Assembly (NCBI RefSeq): GCF_001547895.1
Contig: NZ_AP014627.1
Span: 1,987,501 to 2,051,500 of the forward strand
Source of the DNA: Pseudomonas sp. Os17
Lineage (GTDB): Bacteria > Pseudomonadota > Gammaproteobacteria > Pseudomonadales > Pseudomonadaceae
DNA length: 64,000 nt
Reading direction: 5' to 3'
Below, in pieces: positions 25,040 to 34,303 of the stretch (positions within the stretch are counted from its first letter, which is position 1; every line of letters starts with the position of its first letter). The notes beneath the pieces are model-generated. The model saw nothing but the letters and a program-made list of their open reading frames with translations. It searched no databases and was not told the origin of the DNA. The translations under genes were made by a program, and so were the position numbers.

Positions 25040-25440
25040 GGCTGAATGCCTTTTGTTGTTATTCCTGAGCATCAATGCATGCCGGTCCTGAATGTGATTG
25101 TGGGCCGGTTATGTGTCCCTTTTTTGACCTGTCCCGATGCAGAATCCGTCCGGGACTTCCTACAGCTTCTACCTTAGGGGCCTTGTATCCTCTGGCTTAG
25201 ATCCAATTCGTATGAAGTTATAGCTGCAATCCCTGAAAACGCTATAAATCCACTGACACACCGGGTGGTCGCCCTTTGGCTAGACAGCTCGCGACCCTTC
25301 ATCGGGCGATCGCTTAGCTGCCTACCGTTCGTCTGAGCGTCACCGTCAAGGCGGCTGAGCGCATCGGTCATTGAATCCACGGCTGTCGCGCCTAAGGTGA
25401 GGGCTCGACATTTTCCCCTGCACAGCGGTTCGAGGACGTC
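25040..25440. other. Non-coding region between the small membrane peptide and the thiolase gene
   Basis: No frame with a ribosome site and protein-like composition. It should hold the promoter of the minus-strand peptide and that of the plus-strand thiolase, but no near-consensus promoter or clean palindrome stands out. Confidence 0.5.
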
Positions 25441-26646
25441 ATGACCCAAGCTTTGATATTCGATGCGTTACGCACGCCCCGTGGCAAAGGCAAGGCCGAT
25501 GGCGCCTTGCACAGCGTGAAACCGGTGAACCTGGTGGCCGGCTTGCTGCGGGCTCTGCAACAGCGTTGCGAGCTGGACACCAGCCAGGTGGACGACGTGG
25601 TCCTGGGCTGTGTGACGCCCATCGGCGATCAAGGGGCCGATATCGCCAAGACCGCCGTTCAGGCTGCGGATTGGGATGTGAGCGTGGCCGGCGTGCAGAT
25701 CAATCGCTTTTGCGCCTCGGGGCTGGAAGCGGTCAATCTCGGTGCGATGAAGGTGCGCTCGGGGTTCGAGGAGCTGGTGGTGGTCGGTGGCGTGGAGTCC
25801 ATGTCCCGGGTGCCCATGGGCAGCGATGGCGGGGCCTGGGTGCTGGATCCGGAAACCAATATGCACAGCCATTTCACCCCCCAGGGCATTGGCGCGGACC
25901 TGATCGCGACCCTGGAGGGCTTCTCCCGCGAGGAGGTCGACCGCTTCGCCCTGCAATCCCAGCAGAAGGCGGCCCGGGCCCGGGCCAGCGGCGCCTTCGC
26001 CAAGTCCCTGGTGCCGGTGCAGGACCAGAACGGCATCGTCTTGCTGGAGCATGACGAGTTCATCCGCGCCGACTCGACCCTGGAAGGCCTGGGCAGCCTC
26101 AAGCCGAGTTTCGAAATGATGGGGCAGATGGGCTTCGACGCCACCGCGCTGCGGGTCTACAGCCATGTCGAGCGCATCAACCACGTGCACACCCCGGGCA
26201 ACAGTTCGGGCATCGTCGACGGTTCGGCGCTGATGCTCATCGGTTCAGAGGCCAAGGGCCGGGAGCTGGGGCTCAAGCCCCGGGCGCGGATCGTGGCCAC
26301 GGCGGTGACCAGCACCGACCCCACCATCATGCTCACCGGCCCGGCGCCGGCCACCCGCAAGGCCCTGGCCAAGGCCGGGTTGCGGGTCGAGGACATCGAT
26401 CTGTTCGAGGTCAACGAAGCCTTTGCCTCGGTGGTGCTCAAGTTCATCAAGGACATGGCCATCGATCCGGCCCGGGTCAACGTCAACGGGGGCGCCATCG
26501 CCCTGGGGCATCCGCTGGGCGCCACCGGCTGCGCGATCCTCGGCACCTTGCTCGATGAGCTGGAAAGCCGGCGCCAGCGCTACGGCCTGGCGACCCTCTG
26601 TGTCGGCGGCGGCATGGGTATCGCCACCATCATCGAACGCCTCTGA
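25441..26646 (+). CDS. Acetyl-CoA C-acyltransferase (thiolase)
   Basis: A 401-aa thiolase that cleaves 3-ketoacyl-CoA with CoA, the last step of beta-oxidation. The acylated nucleophile is Cys91 in [12 protein letters not shown]. The conserved [19 protein letters not shown] (His) and the second cysteine in CVGGGMG are all present in order. Start ATG 25441. It is followed after 25 bp by the multifunctional hydratase/dehydrogenase, so the pair is one operon giving three steps of beta-oxidation. The gene order (thiolase first) differs from fadBA, and I have not assigned a symbol. Confidence 0.93.
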   Translation: MTQALIFDALRTPRGKGKADGALHSVKPVNLVAGLLRALQQRCELDTSQVDDVVLGCVTPIGDQGADIAKTAVQAADWDVSVAGVQINRFCASGLEAVNLGAMKVRSGFEELVVVGGVESMSRVPMGSDGGAWVLDPETNMHSHFTPQGIGADLIATLEGFSREEVDRFALQSQQKAARARASGAFAKSLVPVQDQNGIVLLEHDEFIRADSTLEGLGSLKPSFEMMGQMGFDATALRVYSHVERINHVHTPGNSSGIVDGSALMLIGSEAKGRELGLKPRARIVATAVTSTDPTIMLTGPAPATRKALAKAGLRVEDIDLFEVNEAFASVVLKFIKDMAIDPARVNVNGGAIALGHPLGATGCAILGTLLDELESRRQRYGLATLCVGGGMGIATIIERL

Positions 26647-26671
26647 GCCCCGACTTCAAGGAATCAACTTC

Positions 26672-28816
26672 ATGACCGATGCCATCCGTTACGAAAAGGG
26701 CCAGGACCAGATCGTCGTCCTGACCATCGATATGCCGGGCCAGAGCGCCAACACCATGAACGCGGTGTACCGCGACGCCATGGCCGGCGTCGTGGCGCGC
26801 CTGCAGGCCGAGCAGCAATCGATTGCCGGGGTGATCATCACCTCGGCGAAAAAGACCTTCTTTGCCGGCGGCGACCTCAATGAGCTGATCAAGGTCGACA
26901 GGCCGCAAGCCAAGGCTTTTCATGACCGGGTGCTGGCCCTCAAGGGCCAGTTGCGCGCTCTGGAAACCCTAGGCAAACCGGTGGTCGCTGCAATCAATGG
27001 CGCTGCCCTGGGTGGCGGCTGGGAAATCTGCCTGGCCTGCCATCACCGGGTGGCCCTGGACGATAAATCGGTACAGATCGGCCTGCCGGAAGTCACCCTG
27101 GGCCTGTTGCCCGGTGGCGGTGGGGTGGTGCGCATGGTGCGCATGCTGGGCCTGGAAAAGGCGCTGCCGTATCTGCTGGAAGGCAAGAAAGTGCGCCCGC
27201 AGCAGGCGCTGCAAGCTGGCCTGATCGACGCCCTGGCGACGGATCGCGATGAGCTGCTGGCCAAGGCTCGGGCCTGGATCCTCGCCAACCCGGCGCCCCA
27301 GCAGCCCTGGGACGTGCGCGGTTATCAGATCCCCGGCGGCACGCCAGCCAACCCGAAAGTGGCGCAGATGCTGGCCATTGCCCCGTCGATCCTGCGAGCC
27401 AAGACCCAGGGCTGTTTCCCCGCGCCGGAGAAGATCCTGTGCGCCGCCGTCGAAGGCGCCCAGGTGGATTTCGCCACCGCGCACCTGATTGAGACTCGCT
27501 ACTTCACCGAGCTGGCCACCGGCCAGGTGGCGAAGAACATGATTGGCACCTTCTGGTTCCAGCTCAATGAAATCAATGCCGGTGGCTCGCGCCCTCAAGG
27601 TATCGCGCCGCAGACCACGAAAAAGCTCGGGGTGCTGGGGGCCGGGATGATGGGGGCGGGGATTGCCTACGTCAGCGCGGTGGCGGGTATCGAGGTGGTG
27701 CTCAAGGACATCAGCGTCGAGGCGGCAGAGAAGGGCAAGGCCCACTCGGCGGCGCTGCTGGAGAAAAAGCTGGCGCGTGGGCAATTGAGCCGCGAGCAGC
27801 GTGACGCGACCCTGGCGCGAATCCGTACCACCGCCGAGGACGCCGACCTGGCCGGTTGCGACCTGATCATCGAGGCGGTGTTCGAGGATCGCGAGCTCAA
27901 GGGCAAGGTGTCCCGGGCTGCGCAGCAGGTGGTCGGCGCAGAAGCGGTGATTGCCTCCAACACTTCGACCCTGCCCATCACCGGACTGGCCACGGCGGTG
28001 CCGAATCCGGACAAGTTCATCGGCCTGCATTTCTTCAGCCCGGTGGAAAAGATGCCCTTGGTGGAGATCATCAAGGGCGCACAGACCAGCGAGGCGACCC
28101 TGGCCCGTGGGTTCGACTTCGTGCTGCAGATCAACAAGACCCCGATCGTGGTCAACGACAGCCGCGGATTCTTCACCTCCCGGGTGTTCGGCACCTTCAC
28201 CAATGAAGGGATTGCCATGCTCGGCGAAGGCATTTCGGCGCCGATGATCGAAACCGAGGCGCGCAAGGCCGGGATGCCGGTCGGGCCGCTGGCGATTTCC
28301 GATGAAGTGTCCCTGAGCCTGATGAGCCACATCCGTCAGCAGACCACCAAGGACCTGCAGGCTGAAGGCAAGCCGCCTATCAAGCATCCGGCGTTTGCCG
28401 TGATCGACCAGTTGCTCAACGACCACAAGCGTGCGGGCAAGGCCGCCGGCGGCGGTTTCTACGATTACCCGGCCGGTGGCCAGAAGCACTTGTGGCCCGA
28501 GTTGCACACGCGCTTCTATCGCGCCGATGGACAGATCTCGCCCCAGGACGTGCGCGACCGCCTGCTGTTCATCCAGGCCATCGAAACCGTGCGTTGCCTG
28601 GAGGAGGGGGTGCTGCAGTCCACGGCGGACGCCAATATCGGCTCGATCTTCGGCATCGGTTTCGCTGCCTGGAGTGGCGGCGCCCTGCAGTTCATCAACC
28701 AGTACGGGGTGAAGGATTTCGTCGCTCGTGCGCAGTACCTGGCGCAGCAATACGGTGAACGATTCGCCCCGCCGACCCTGCTCCTGGAGAAGGCTCGCCA
28801 GGGGCAGTTGTTCTGA
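26672..28816 (+). CDS. Multifunctional enoyl-CoA hydratase/3-hydroxyacyl-CoA dehydrogenase (FadB/FadJ-type)
   Basis: A 714-aa bifunctional beta-oxidation enzyme. N-terminal crotonase domain (1-~190) with the catalytic glutamates in GALGGGWE and LPEVTLGLLPGGGG. NAD-binding dehydrogenase domain from about 320 with GVLGAGMMGAGIA and the catalytic His in GLHFFSPVEKMPL. C-terminal dehydrogenase domains follow to ~700, including GGGFYDY. Substrate length cannot be read from sequence. ATG 26672 follows AAGGAATC; the frame is open further upstream inside the thiolase gene but that part is read-through. Works with the thiolase upstream; electrons go to ETF through acyl-CoA dehydrogenases encoded elsewhere. 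Confidence 0.93.
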   Translation: MTDAIRYEKGQDQIVVLTIDMPGQSANTMNAVYRDAMAGVVARLQAEQQSIAGVIITSAKKTFFAGGDLNELIKVDRPQAKAFHDRVLALKGQLRALETLGKPVVAAINGAALGGGWEICLACHHRVALDDKSVQIGLPEVTLGLLPGGGGVVRMVRMLGLEKALPYLLEGKKVRPQQALQAGLIDALATDRDELLAKARAWILANPAPQQPWDVRGYQIPGGTPANPKVAQMLAIAPSILRAKTQGCFPAPEKILCAAVEGAQVDFATAHLIETRYFTELATGQVAKNMIGTFWFQLNEINAGGSRPQGIAPQTTKKLGVLGAGMMGAGIAYVSAVAGIEVVLKDISVEAAEKGKAHSAALLEKKLARGQLSREQRDATLARIRTTAEDADLAGCDLIIEAVFEDRELKGKVSRAAQQVVGAEAVIASNTSTLPITGLATAVPNPDKFIGLHFFSPVEKMPLVEIIKGAQTSEATLARGFDFVLQINKTPIVVNDSRGFFTSRVFGTFTNEGIAMLGEGISAPMIETEARKAGMPVGPLAISDEVSLSLMSHIRQQTTKDLQAEGKPPIKHPAFAVIDQLLNDHKRAGKAAGGGFYDYPAGGQKHLWPELHTRFYRADGQISPQDVRDRLLFIQAIETVRCLEEGVLQSTADANIGSIFGIGFAAWSGGALQFINQYGVKDFVARAQYLAQQYGERFAPPTLLLEKARQGQLF

Positions 28817-28921
28817 GGTTGACGGGCGCTCGATGAGTGGCCCCGGGGCTTGCCTTGCCGTGGTATTTCAAGGCAGGCTCTGGGCTGTTCATTATTGCCA
28901 TCACCTTGTCAGGAATTTTTT

Positions 28922-29644
28922 ATGTCGCTACGCATCTGCATTCTTGAAACCGATATCCTGCGTCCCGAACTGGTCGATCAATATCAGGGTTACGGGCAGA
29001 TGTTCCAGCGCCTGTTTTCCCAGCAACCCATTGCCGCCCAGTTCAGCGTCTACAACGTGGTCCAGGGCGAATACCCCAGCGACGAGCTGGAGTTCGACGC
29101 TTATCTGGTGACCGGCAGTAAGGCCGACTCCTTCGGCACCGACCCCTGGATTCAAACCCTCAAGACCTACCTGCTGGGCCGCTACGAGCGCGGTGACAAG
29201 CTGCTGGGCATCTGCTTTGGCCATCAGTTGCTGGCGTTGTTGCTGGGGGGCAAGAGCGAGCGGGCGACTCAGGGCTGGGGCGTTGGCACCCATAGCTACA
29301 AGCTTTCCGCCAAGGCGCCGTGGATGAGCCCGGTGGTGGAGGAACTGACACTGTTGATCAGCCACCAGGATCAGGTCACCGCGCTACCGGAAAACGCCAC
29401 AGTGATCGCCTCCAGCGATTTCTGCCCCTATGCCGCCTATCACATCAATGACCAGGTGCTGTGTTTCCAGGGGCACCCCGAGTTCATCCACGACTACTCC
29501 CGGGCGCTGCTGGACCTGCGCCAGGAGTTTCTCGGCGAGAAGATCTACCAGAAGGGCCTGGCCAGTCTCGAGCACGAGCACCACGGCACCACCGTTGCGG
29601 AATGGATGATGCGTTTCGTCGCCCACAAGCCCGAAGCCGCATGA
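28922..29644 (+). CDS. Class I glutamine amidotransferase-like protein
   Basis: A 240-aa protein with the GATase1 triad: Cys98 in GICFGHQ, His and Glu in FQGHPEF. The rest resembles the GMP-synthase-like/YfeJ group that stands alone without a synthetase domain. It may hydrolyse gamma-glutamyl bonds of a small substrate, for example in polyamine or amino-acid catabolism; the substrate is unknown. ATG 28922 follows CAGGAAT. Monocistronic, convergent with the CorA-type gene, with 40 bp between stops. Confidence 0.88.
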   Translation: MSLRICILETDILRPELVDQYQGYGQMFQRLFSQQPIAAQFSVYNVVQGEYPSDELEFDAYLVTGSKADSFGTDPWIQTLKTYLLGRYERGDKLLGICFGHQLLALLLGGKSERATQGWGVGTHSYKLSAKAPWMSPVVEELTLLISHQDQVTALPENATVIASSDFCPYAAYHINDQVLCFQGHPEFIHDYSRALLDLRQEFLGEKIYQKGLASLEHEHHGTTVAEWMMRFVAHKPEAA

Positions 29645-29684
29645 CCTGGCAGGGCCCTGGCGTCCGCGCCCGGGGCCCAGTCCC

Positions 29685-30656
29685 CTAGAGCCAGCCGGAA
29701 CGCTTGAAGCTGGCCCACAGGCTGATACAGCCGACACTGATAAAACCCAAAACACCAAAGTAGCCGTAGTGCCAGCTCAGTTCCGGCATGTTCTGGAAGT
29801 TCATCCCGTAGATCCCCGCCACCGCGGTGGGAAACGCCAGGATCGCCGCCCAGGCGGCGAACTTGCGCTGCACGATGCTTTGCCGTGAAGCCTCCAGCAG
29901 CACACCAATCTCGATGGTCTGGCTGGCAATGTCGCGCAGGGTCGACAAGTCCTCCATCTGCCGGGTGACGTGAATCTGCACGTCACGGAAATACGGCCGC
30001 ATGTTCTTGTCGATGAACGGAAAGCTGAGTTTCTGCAGCTCCTCGCTGATCTCCACCATCGGCGCGACATAGCGGCGCAGGCGCAGCACGTCGCGGCGCA
30101 GGCCGTGGAGGTTCTGGATATCCCGTTCGTTCAGCGAGTTGCACAGGACGTTGCGTTCCAGTTCGTCGATCTCGCCGTGGATGGCCTCACTGACCGGCTG
30201 GTAGTTCTCGGTGACGAAATCCAGCAGCGCATAAAGGACGAAGTCCTCGCCGTGCTCCAGCAGCAGTGGGCGCGCCTCGCAACGCTGGCGTACATAGCCA
30301 TAGGAGGCCGAGTGGCCGTTGCGGGCGGTGATGATGTAGCCGTTGCCGGCAAAGATGTGGGTTTCGATGAACTCCAGCTTGCCCTCGGTGCGCACCGGCG
30401 AATACGTGACGATGAACAAGGCGTCGCCAAAGGTTTCCAGCTTGGGGCGGCTGTGCTTCTCCAGAGCGTCTTCGATGGCCAGTTCATGCAGGTTGAACTG
30501 GCGTTGCAGATTGGCCAGTTCGTGGGCATTGGGTTCCTCCAGGCCGATCCACACGAAGTGGCCGGGTTTCGCGGCCCAGGCAGCCCCTTCGTCAAGGCTG
30601 ATATCGGTGACTTTCTTTCCGCCGCTGTACACGGCGGCAGCAACAACTCTACCCAT
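29685..30656 (-). CDS. CorA-type magnesium/divalent cation transporter
   Basis: A 323-aa inner-membrane channel. A large cytoplasmic N-terminal domain (~1-260) includes the LNERDIQNLHGLRRDVLRLRRYVAPM stalk helix, followed by two C-terminal membrane helices. The gate motif YGMNFQNMPEL closes the first helix. Family members form homopentamers and move Mg2+, Co2+, Ni2+ or Zn2+ (CorA vs ZntB). Which ion is not shown. ATG 30656 has a weak site. No Mg-sensing leader structure was recognised. Confidence 0.92.
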   Translation of the reverse strand: MGRVVAAAVYSGGKKVTDISLDEGAAWAAKPGHFVWIGLEEPNAHELANLQRQFNLHELAIEDALEKHSRPKLETFGDALFIVTYSPVRTEGKLEFIETHIFAGNGYIITARNGHSASYGYVRQRCEARPLLLEHGEDFVLYALLDFVTENYQPVSEAIHGEIDELERNVLCNSLNERDIQNLHGLRRDVLRLRRYVAPMVEISEELQKLSFPFIDKNMRPYFRDVQIHVTRQMEDLSTLRDIASQTIEIGVLLEASRQSIVQRKFAAWAAILAFPTAVAGIYGMNFQNMPELSWHYGYFGVLGFISVGCISLWASFKRSGWL

Positions 30657-30757
30657 GGCTCTGCTTCACTTCTTCTTATCAATGGGGCGGTTACAAATCA
30701 GCAGCTTAGCCTGCAATGCAGCATCAGAGTCACTGCCGGAGCTGGAGTTCGCAGACA

Positions 30758-30783
30758 AATTAAAGCCCGCACGGGGCGGGCTT
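30758..30783 (-). terminator. Rho-independent terminator of the acyltransferase gene
   Basis: On the minus strand AAGCCCGCCCCGTGCGGGCTT forms a hairpin followed by TAATTT, 27 bp after the stop. Confidence 0.75.
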
Positions 30784-30809
30784 GCTGGCATCGGGGGAGG
30801 GCTCGCGGT

Positions 30810-31532
30810 TCAGGCGGCTTGCAGCTGGCGATCCATGTGGGCGATGCATTCGCGCATCTGCTCACGACACTGAGCGATCAGCCGCGGCATGTCGTCCATG
30901 GTTAGCCCGGCGGTGGGAATCGCCGGCAGCGAGCGGATCAGGATCTTGCCGCTGTTCCAGCGGTTCAGGCGCATGTGCTTGATGTAGCTGCTGACGCACA
31001 CCGGCACGATCGGCACGCCGGCGGCGATGGCCATCTGGAACGCGCCCTTCTTGAACGGCAGCAGGTCCTCGCCGAGGTTGCGGGTGCCTTCGGGGAAGAC
31101 CCAGATCGAGGTGTCCTTGTGTTGCAGCGTATGGGTGGTGGTGAGCATGGAGCGCCGCGCCTTGTGCGGGTTGCCGCGATCGATCAGGACATTGCCCGCC
31201 AGCCAGAACAGTTGCCCGAACAGCGGCACCCATTTCAGGCTCTTCTTGCCGATGCACACCGTACGTCGCGGCACCACGTTGCCGAACACGAACAAATCGT
31301 AATTGGACTGGTGGTTGGCGATGATCACGCAGCTCTCAGGCTTGTCCATCAGCGGCCTGACTTCGGCCTTGACCCGCAGGCGCAGGATGCACATGGCCGG
31401 CCAGGCGTAGAGGCGGGCGCACAGGCGACTGTTGTCCGGGTTGAAGGGGCGGCACAGTCCAAGCAGCAGGCCCAGGCTTCCGGCAAGGATAAAGTGCAGG
31501 CCCATCAACGACATACGAAACAGATACAGCAT
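30810..31532 (-). CDS. 1-acyl-sn-glycerol-3-phosphate acyltransferase (PlsC family)
   Basis: A 240-aa membrane-associated acyltransferase that makes phosphatidic acid from lysophosphatidic acid. N-terminal hydrophobic segment (MGLHFILAGSLGLLLGLC), catalytic NHQSNYD (H-x4-D) at about residues 73-79, then FPEGTRN (motif III) and the VPIVPVCVSSY motif IV. Length is that of PlsC. Several paralogues are usual in Pseudomonas, so it may not be the only one. Start ATG 31532; 90-bp leader to the divergent region. Confidence 0.9.
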   Translation of the reverse strand: MLYLFRMSLMGLHFILAGSLGLLLGLCRPFNPDNSRLCARLYAWPAMCILRLRVKAEVRPLMDKPESCVIIANHQSNYDLFVFGNVVPRRTVCIGKKSLKWVPLFGQLFWLAGNVLIDRGNPHKARRSMLTTTHTLQHKDTSIWVFPEGTRNLGEDLLPFKKGAFQMAIAAGVPIVPVCVSSYIKHMRLNRWNSGKILIRSLPAIPTAGLTMDDMPRLIAQCREQMRECIAHMDRQLQAA

Positions 31533-31696
31533 CTAAACGGCCCACCGGGGACAAAAGGTGGCGCAGTGTACGGATGTGCACTGTTTTCGGCAATTGCCGC
31601 TCTCAGCCGGGAGATGGGCGATGTTTAAGTACATGTTTCCGCAGGCTGGTGCCAGCCGCGGTCTAGAGGCCTTTGCCTGTTCATCTCGGCCAGGCA

Positions 31697-31724
31697 AGAA
31701 AAAGCCCGACACACAGGTCGGGCC
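31697..31724 (-). terminator. Rho-independent terminator of the crotonase gene
   Basis: CGGCCCGAC-CTGTGT-GTCGGGC on the minus strand followed by TTTTT, 22 bp after the stop. Confidence 0.88.
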
Positions 31725-31745
31725 GATTCATTCAGCACGGGCGAT

Positions 31746-32435
31746 TCAGCCCATGTGTTCCTGGTCGAGGATGATGGCGTTGTCGAGGGTGTCCAGCAGG
31801 GCCTTGCGCACCTTCAGCTTGGTGTTCTTGTGGGCCAGCATATTGATCTTCTTCAGCTGGCGTGCGGCGGCCAGTGCCGTGCCTTGCAGTTCCTCGGCGC
31901 TCACCACCTTGTCGAGGAAGCCCGCATCCACCGCGCCTTGCGGGTCGAACATCTCGCCATTGATCACCGAACGATGGAAGGCTGAACGCCGCAGGCGATC
32001 GCGGGCCAGCTCGATGCCGGCATGGTGCATGGTCATGCCGATCTGCACTTCATTCAGGCCGATGCTGAAGGGACCGTCGACGCCGATACGGTAATCCGCC
32101 GACAACAGCAGGAAGGCACCCTTGGCCACCGCGTGACCCGGGCAAGCGACGATCACCGGGAACGGGTGGGACAGCAGGCGGCGGGCCAGGGTCGATCCTT
32201 GGGTTACCAGCGCCACGGCTTCTTTGGGACCGGCTGTCATGACCTTGAGGTCATAACCGCCGGAGAGAATGCCCGGCTGACCGGTGATGATCACCACGGC
32301 GCGATCGGCGGTGGCCTGATCCAGCGCGGCGTTGAAAGCGGCAATCACGTCCGGGGAGATGGCATTGACCTTGCCATTGCTCAAGGTCAGGGTCGCGATA
32401 CCGTCTTCGAGATGGTAGGAAATCAACTCACTCAT
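31746..32435 (-). CDS. Crotonase/enoyl-CoA hydratase family protein
   Basis: A 229-aa single-domain crotonase. The oxyanion-hole segments are present (ILSGGYDLKVM and AKGAFLLLSADYRIG). The hydratase glutamates are not both obvious: NEVQIGM keeps one Glu, while AKGAFLLL replaces the usual GGG(C/A)ELAL stretch. It may be an isomerase, hydrolase or another CoA-thioester enzyme rather than a true hydratase. Monocistronic with its own terminator. Start ATG 32435 follows AAGGAATT. Confidence 0.85.
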   Translation of the reverse strand: MSELISYHLEDGIATLTLSNGKVNAISPDVIAAFNAALDQATADRAVVIITGQPGILSGGYDLKVMTAGPKEAVALVTQGSTLARRLLSHPFPVIVACPGHAVAKGAFLLLSADYRIGVDGPFSIGLNEVQIGMTMHHAGIELARDRLRRSAFHRSVINGEMFDPQGAVDAGFLDKVVSAEELQGTALAAARQLKKINMLAHKNTKLKVRKALLDTLDNAIILDQEHMG

Positions 32436-32753
32436 GACGCAATTCCTTGTATTGAAGTGCAGCAGAAGTTACCCACCACGACCGAACTGGTAAAGCGCCG
32501 TGACTGACTGATGAGTCAGGTGCAAGGCCGGGCATTGGCCTGCACGCCGCCGCCGGCCATGCCTGCTTTCTTCTATATAGCTAGAGACAAGGCTGAAGAA
32601 TGGCCGGTTTGCCTTGTTGCCGCTGGCTCCCAGCCCCCTGCAACGACGGATCGATCTTAAGCGCATGAAAATTCTGAAAAAAAAGTTTGCCATCTGAAAA
32701 GCTATCGACTACATTAGCGCGCCTCGACAGACTGAATCGGTTTGACGAGATAC
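32436..32753. other. Non-coding region before tRNA-Ser
   Basis: The first part holds the crotonase leader. The rest carries an A-rich stretch (AAAAAAAAG near 32677) upstream of the tRNA promoter, likely acting as an UP-like element. No ORF is supported. Confidence 0.5.
32687..32715 (+). promoter_or_regulatory. Promoter of tRNA-Ser
   Basis: TTGCCA (32687-32692) and TACATT (32710-32715) are separated by 17 bases, followed by the GC-rich discriminator AGCGCGCC, the sequence style of growth-rate-controlled stable RNA promoters. Confidence 0.7.
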
Positions 32754-32843
32754 GGTGAAGTGTCCGAGTGGCTTAAGGAGCACGCCTGGAAAGTGTGTAT
32801 ACAGGAAACTGTATCGAGAGTTCGAATCTCTCCTTCACCGCCA
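32754..32843 (+). tRNA. tRNA-Ser (anticodon GGA)
   Basis: A 90-nt class II tRNA with complete cloverleaf: acceptor stem GGTGAAG/CTTCACC, anticodon loop CTGGAAA with GGA at 32788-32790, long variable arm (TATACAGGAAACTGTATC), T-loop TTCGAAT between GAGAG and CTCTC, and the CCA encoded in the gene. It reads UCC/UCU serine codons. The terminator follows directly, so it is a single-gene transcript. Confidence 0.98.
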
Positions 32844-32857
32844 CATTCGATGTACAG

Positions 32858-32894
32858 AAAACCCCTGGTTTCCGCGAGAAGCCAGGGGTTTTTT
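32858..32894 (+). terminator. Rho-independent terminator of tRNA-Ser
   Basis: AACCCCTGG and CCAGGGGTT are perfect arms around an 11-base loop, followed by a T-run. Confidence 0.92.
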
Positions 32895-33200
32895 GCATTC
32901 TGGCCCTGGGCCCTGGGCTCGGTGCCTGTTGTGGCTGGTGCGTGCGGGCTTGATCAGGCCCTGTGGCCGTTGATGATTGTTGTGAGTCTTGTCGACAGCT
33001 TCTGCCGCCGCTCCGGTTGTGCGCGAAAGATTGTCCTGGATCAGCTATCCTCCTGTGTGCCTTGGCCGCTCGTCGGTGTCTGGCGATTTTGAACGGCAGG
33101 TCGGTAAATGACTGTCTAGTCTGATCTGCCGTGGCGATCAGTATTTTCCAGGCAATCAGGAGCTTGCCGGTACTGATCGGTTGTTGGAGGGAGCTGGGAG
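32895..33200. other. Non-coding region after tRNA-Ser
   Basis: Frames across here are low quality. A CGGCAGGTC ... GATCTGCCG dyad (33094-33131, arms of nine) lies ahead of the small ORF. No duplicate of the tRNA 3' end was seen within this region, so no island attachment pair is evident. Confidence 0.45.
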
Positions 33201-33392
33201 ATGAGGAGTCTTGCCTATATCGAAGACAACGGGGATGAGTTCCCAATCAACAACTTGGTGCGTTGCGGTCAGGCCGCATTTGAAGTGGAAGATCAATCCC
33301 GAGTCAGCGTGAGTAACAGGAAAAAAACTGCACCGCTGCCGGTAGCCAGTAATACGATGTTTTTCCCCAAGGCATTGCCGAAGAGAAAGTAA
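33201..33392 (+). CDS. Hypothetical small protein
   Basis: A 63-aa ORF with ATG 33201, a GGAGGG site nine bases upstream, and a perfect terminator starting 13 bp after its stop, which together support expression. The protein has no hydrophobic helix; the C-terminal part is basic (KKTAPLPVAS...FPKALPKRK). Codon use is less GC-biased than in neighbours. I do not recognise it. It may be a species-specific gene or a relic. Confidence 0.4.
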   Translation: MRSLAYIEDNGDEFPINNLVRCGQAAFEVEDQSRVSVSNRKKTAPLPVASNTMFFPKALPKRK

Positions 33393-33404
33393 AGTTCAGT
33401 TATA

Positions 33405-33432
33405 AGAGCCCCGCCAGATGCGGGGTTTTTTA
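33405..33432 (+). terminator. Rho-independent terminator
   Basis: GCCCCGC-CAGAT-GCGGGG followed by six T, just after the 63-aa ORF. Confidence 0.85.
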
Positions 33433-33862
33433 TTGTCCGCAGGTTATCGATGACAGATGTTGGAAGGCCCGGCGTTTCAATGGTGGGGGCGCAAGTGTGT
33501 TCAGGGCGCGAGGTTGCCCAGGGCAGGGCGGATAAGCTGTTTCCCGGAGTCAGGCGGCGTTTTCCGGGGGGCTGTGGTGTCGTGGGCAAGTGCCATTGGT
33601 AGGTGGGGTTCAGTGGTGTTGCGGGTCAGGAGCATGCGGCAGGGGTGGGCCAGTTTGTGTATTAAATTTTTGATTGATTTTGAGTAGCCGTATTAATTGT
33701 TTATCGCCAGTGCGAAGAGATCAGTAAAGAAGGTTCTGTTGTGATTTGGGAATCTTCTTATCTCAATTGGCTATAACTGACGATATGTTCCTTATCCCGA
33801 TTAAAGCGGGGCTGTGCATCCAGCGATGATGCCTCTATATGAAAAGCGATAAGGAAATAAAC
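33433..33862. other. AT-richer non-coding region
   Basis: Lower GC than the surroundings, particularly 33650-33840 (TTAATTGTTTATCG, ATTAAATTTTTG). Likely the promoter region of the lipoprotein gene that follows. No ORF is supported. Confidence 0.5.
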
Positions 33863-34303
33863 GTGAAAGCTATTTTCAAACTCCTCGCCCTGTCCACGCT
33901 TGTAGCCGCTGCCACCGGTTGCACCAGCTACAACATCAGCCAGCCATCGGCGCCTATCGACAGTCAGGTCAAGGCTGACCTGAAGGCGGACGTGGCAGTA
34001 GGCGAGGCGATCTCGGGTCAATCGTCGGTGAACATCCTGTTTGGCTTCCTGCAGTTTGGCGGCGATAGCCAGTTCGCTGACGGTGTGGCTTACGGCGGTG
34101 ATGGTGGCGGTGCTTTGGGTGGCCTGGGCCTGGACCCGGTCAGCTCGGTCAAGTCCGCTGCGGCCTACAAGGCCGTCAAGTCGTCGGGCGCCGACCTGAT
34201 CGTTGCCCCGCGTTATGAAGTGAACGAAGAAAACTACTTTGTCTTCAAGAAAGTCTCGGTCACGGTCAAAGGCAATAAAGGCAACATCCGCAGCATTCGT
34301 TGA
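33863..34303 (+). CDS. Lipoprotein of unknown function
   Basis: A 146-aa lipoprotein. GTG 33863 has AAGGA eight bases upstream; an in-frame ATG at 33839 would add charged residues before the signal. The signal MKAIFKLLALSTLVAAATGC has a lipobox ATGC with Cys20. The mature part includes a Gly/Asp-rich stretch (FGGDSQFADGVAYGGDGGGALGGLGLDP) and a beta-rich end (VAPRYEVNEENYFVFKKVSVTVKGNKG), reminiscent of TRL-like small lipoproteins. AT-rich upstream DNA hints at tight regulation or recent gain. Function unknown. Confidence 0.68.
   Translation: MKAIFKLLALSTLVAAATGCTSYNISQPSAPIDSQVKADLKADVAVGEAISGQSSVNILFGFLQFGGDSQFADGVAYGGDGGGALGGLGLDPVSSVKSAAAYKAVKSSGADLIVAPRYEVNEENYFVFKKVSVTVKGNKGNIRSIR

Noticed and set aside
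32742..33092. A 116-codon frame running through the tRNA-Ser gene
   Set aside because: It includes the entire tRNA and its terminator; the translation is not protein-like.
32754..33200. tRNA-Ser as an attachment site of a genomic island
   Set aside because: No integrase gene and no second copy of the tRNA 3' end were found in the window.
33293..33589. A 98-codon minus-strand frame near the 63-aa ORF
   Set aside because: It crosses the strong plus-strand terminator at 33405-33432 and has no clear ribosome site.
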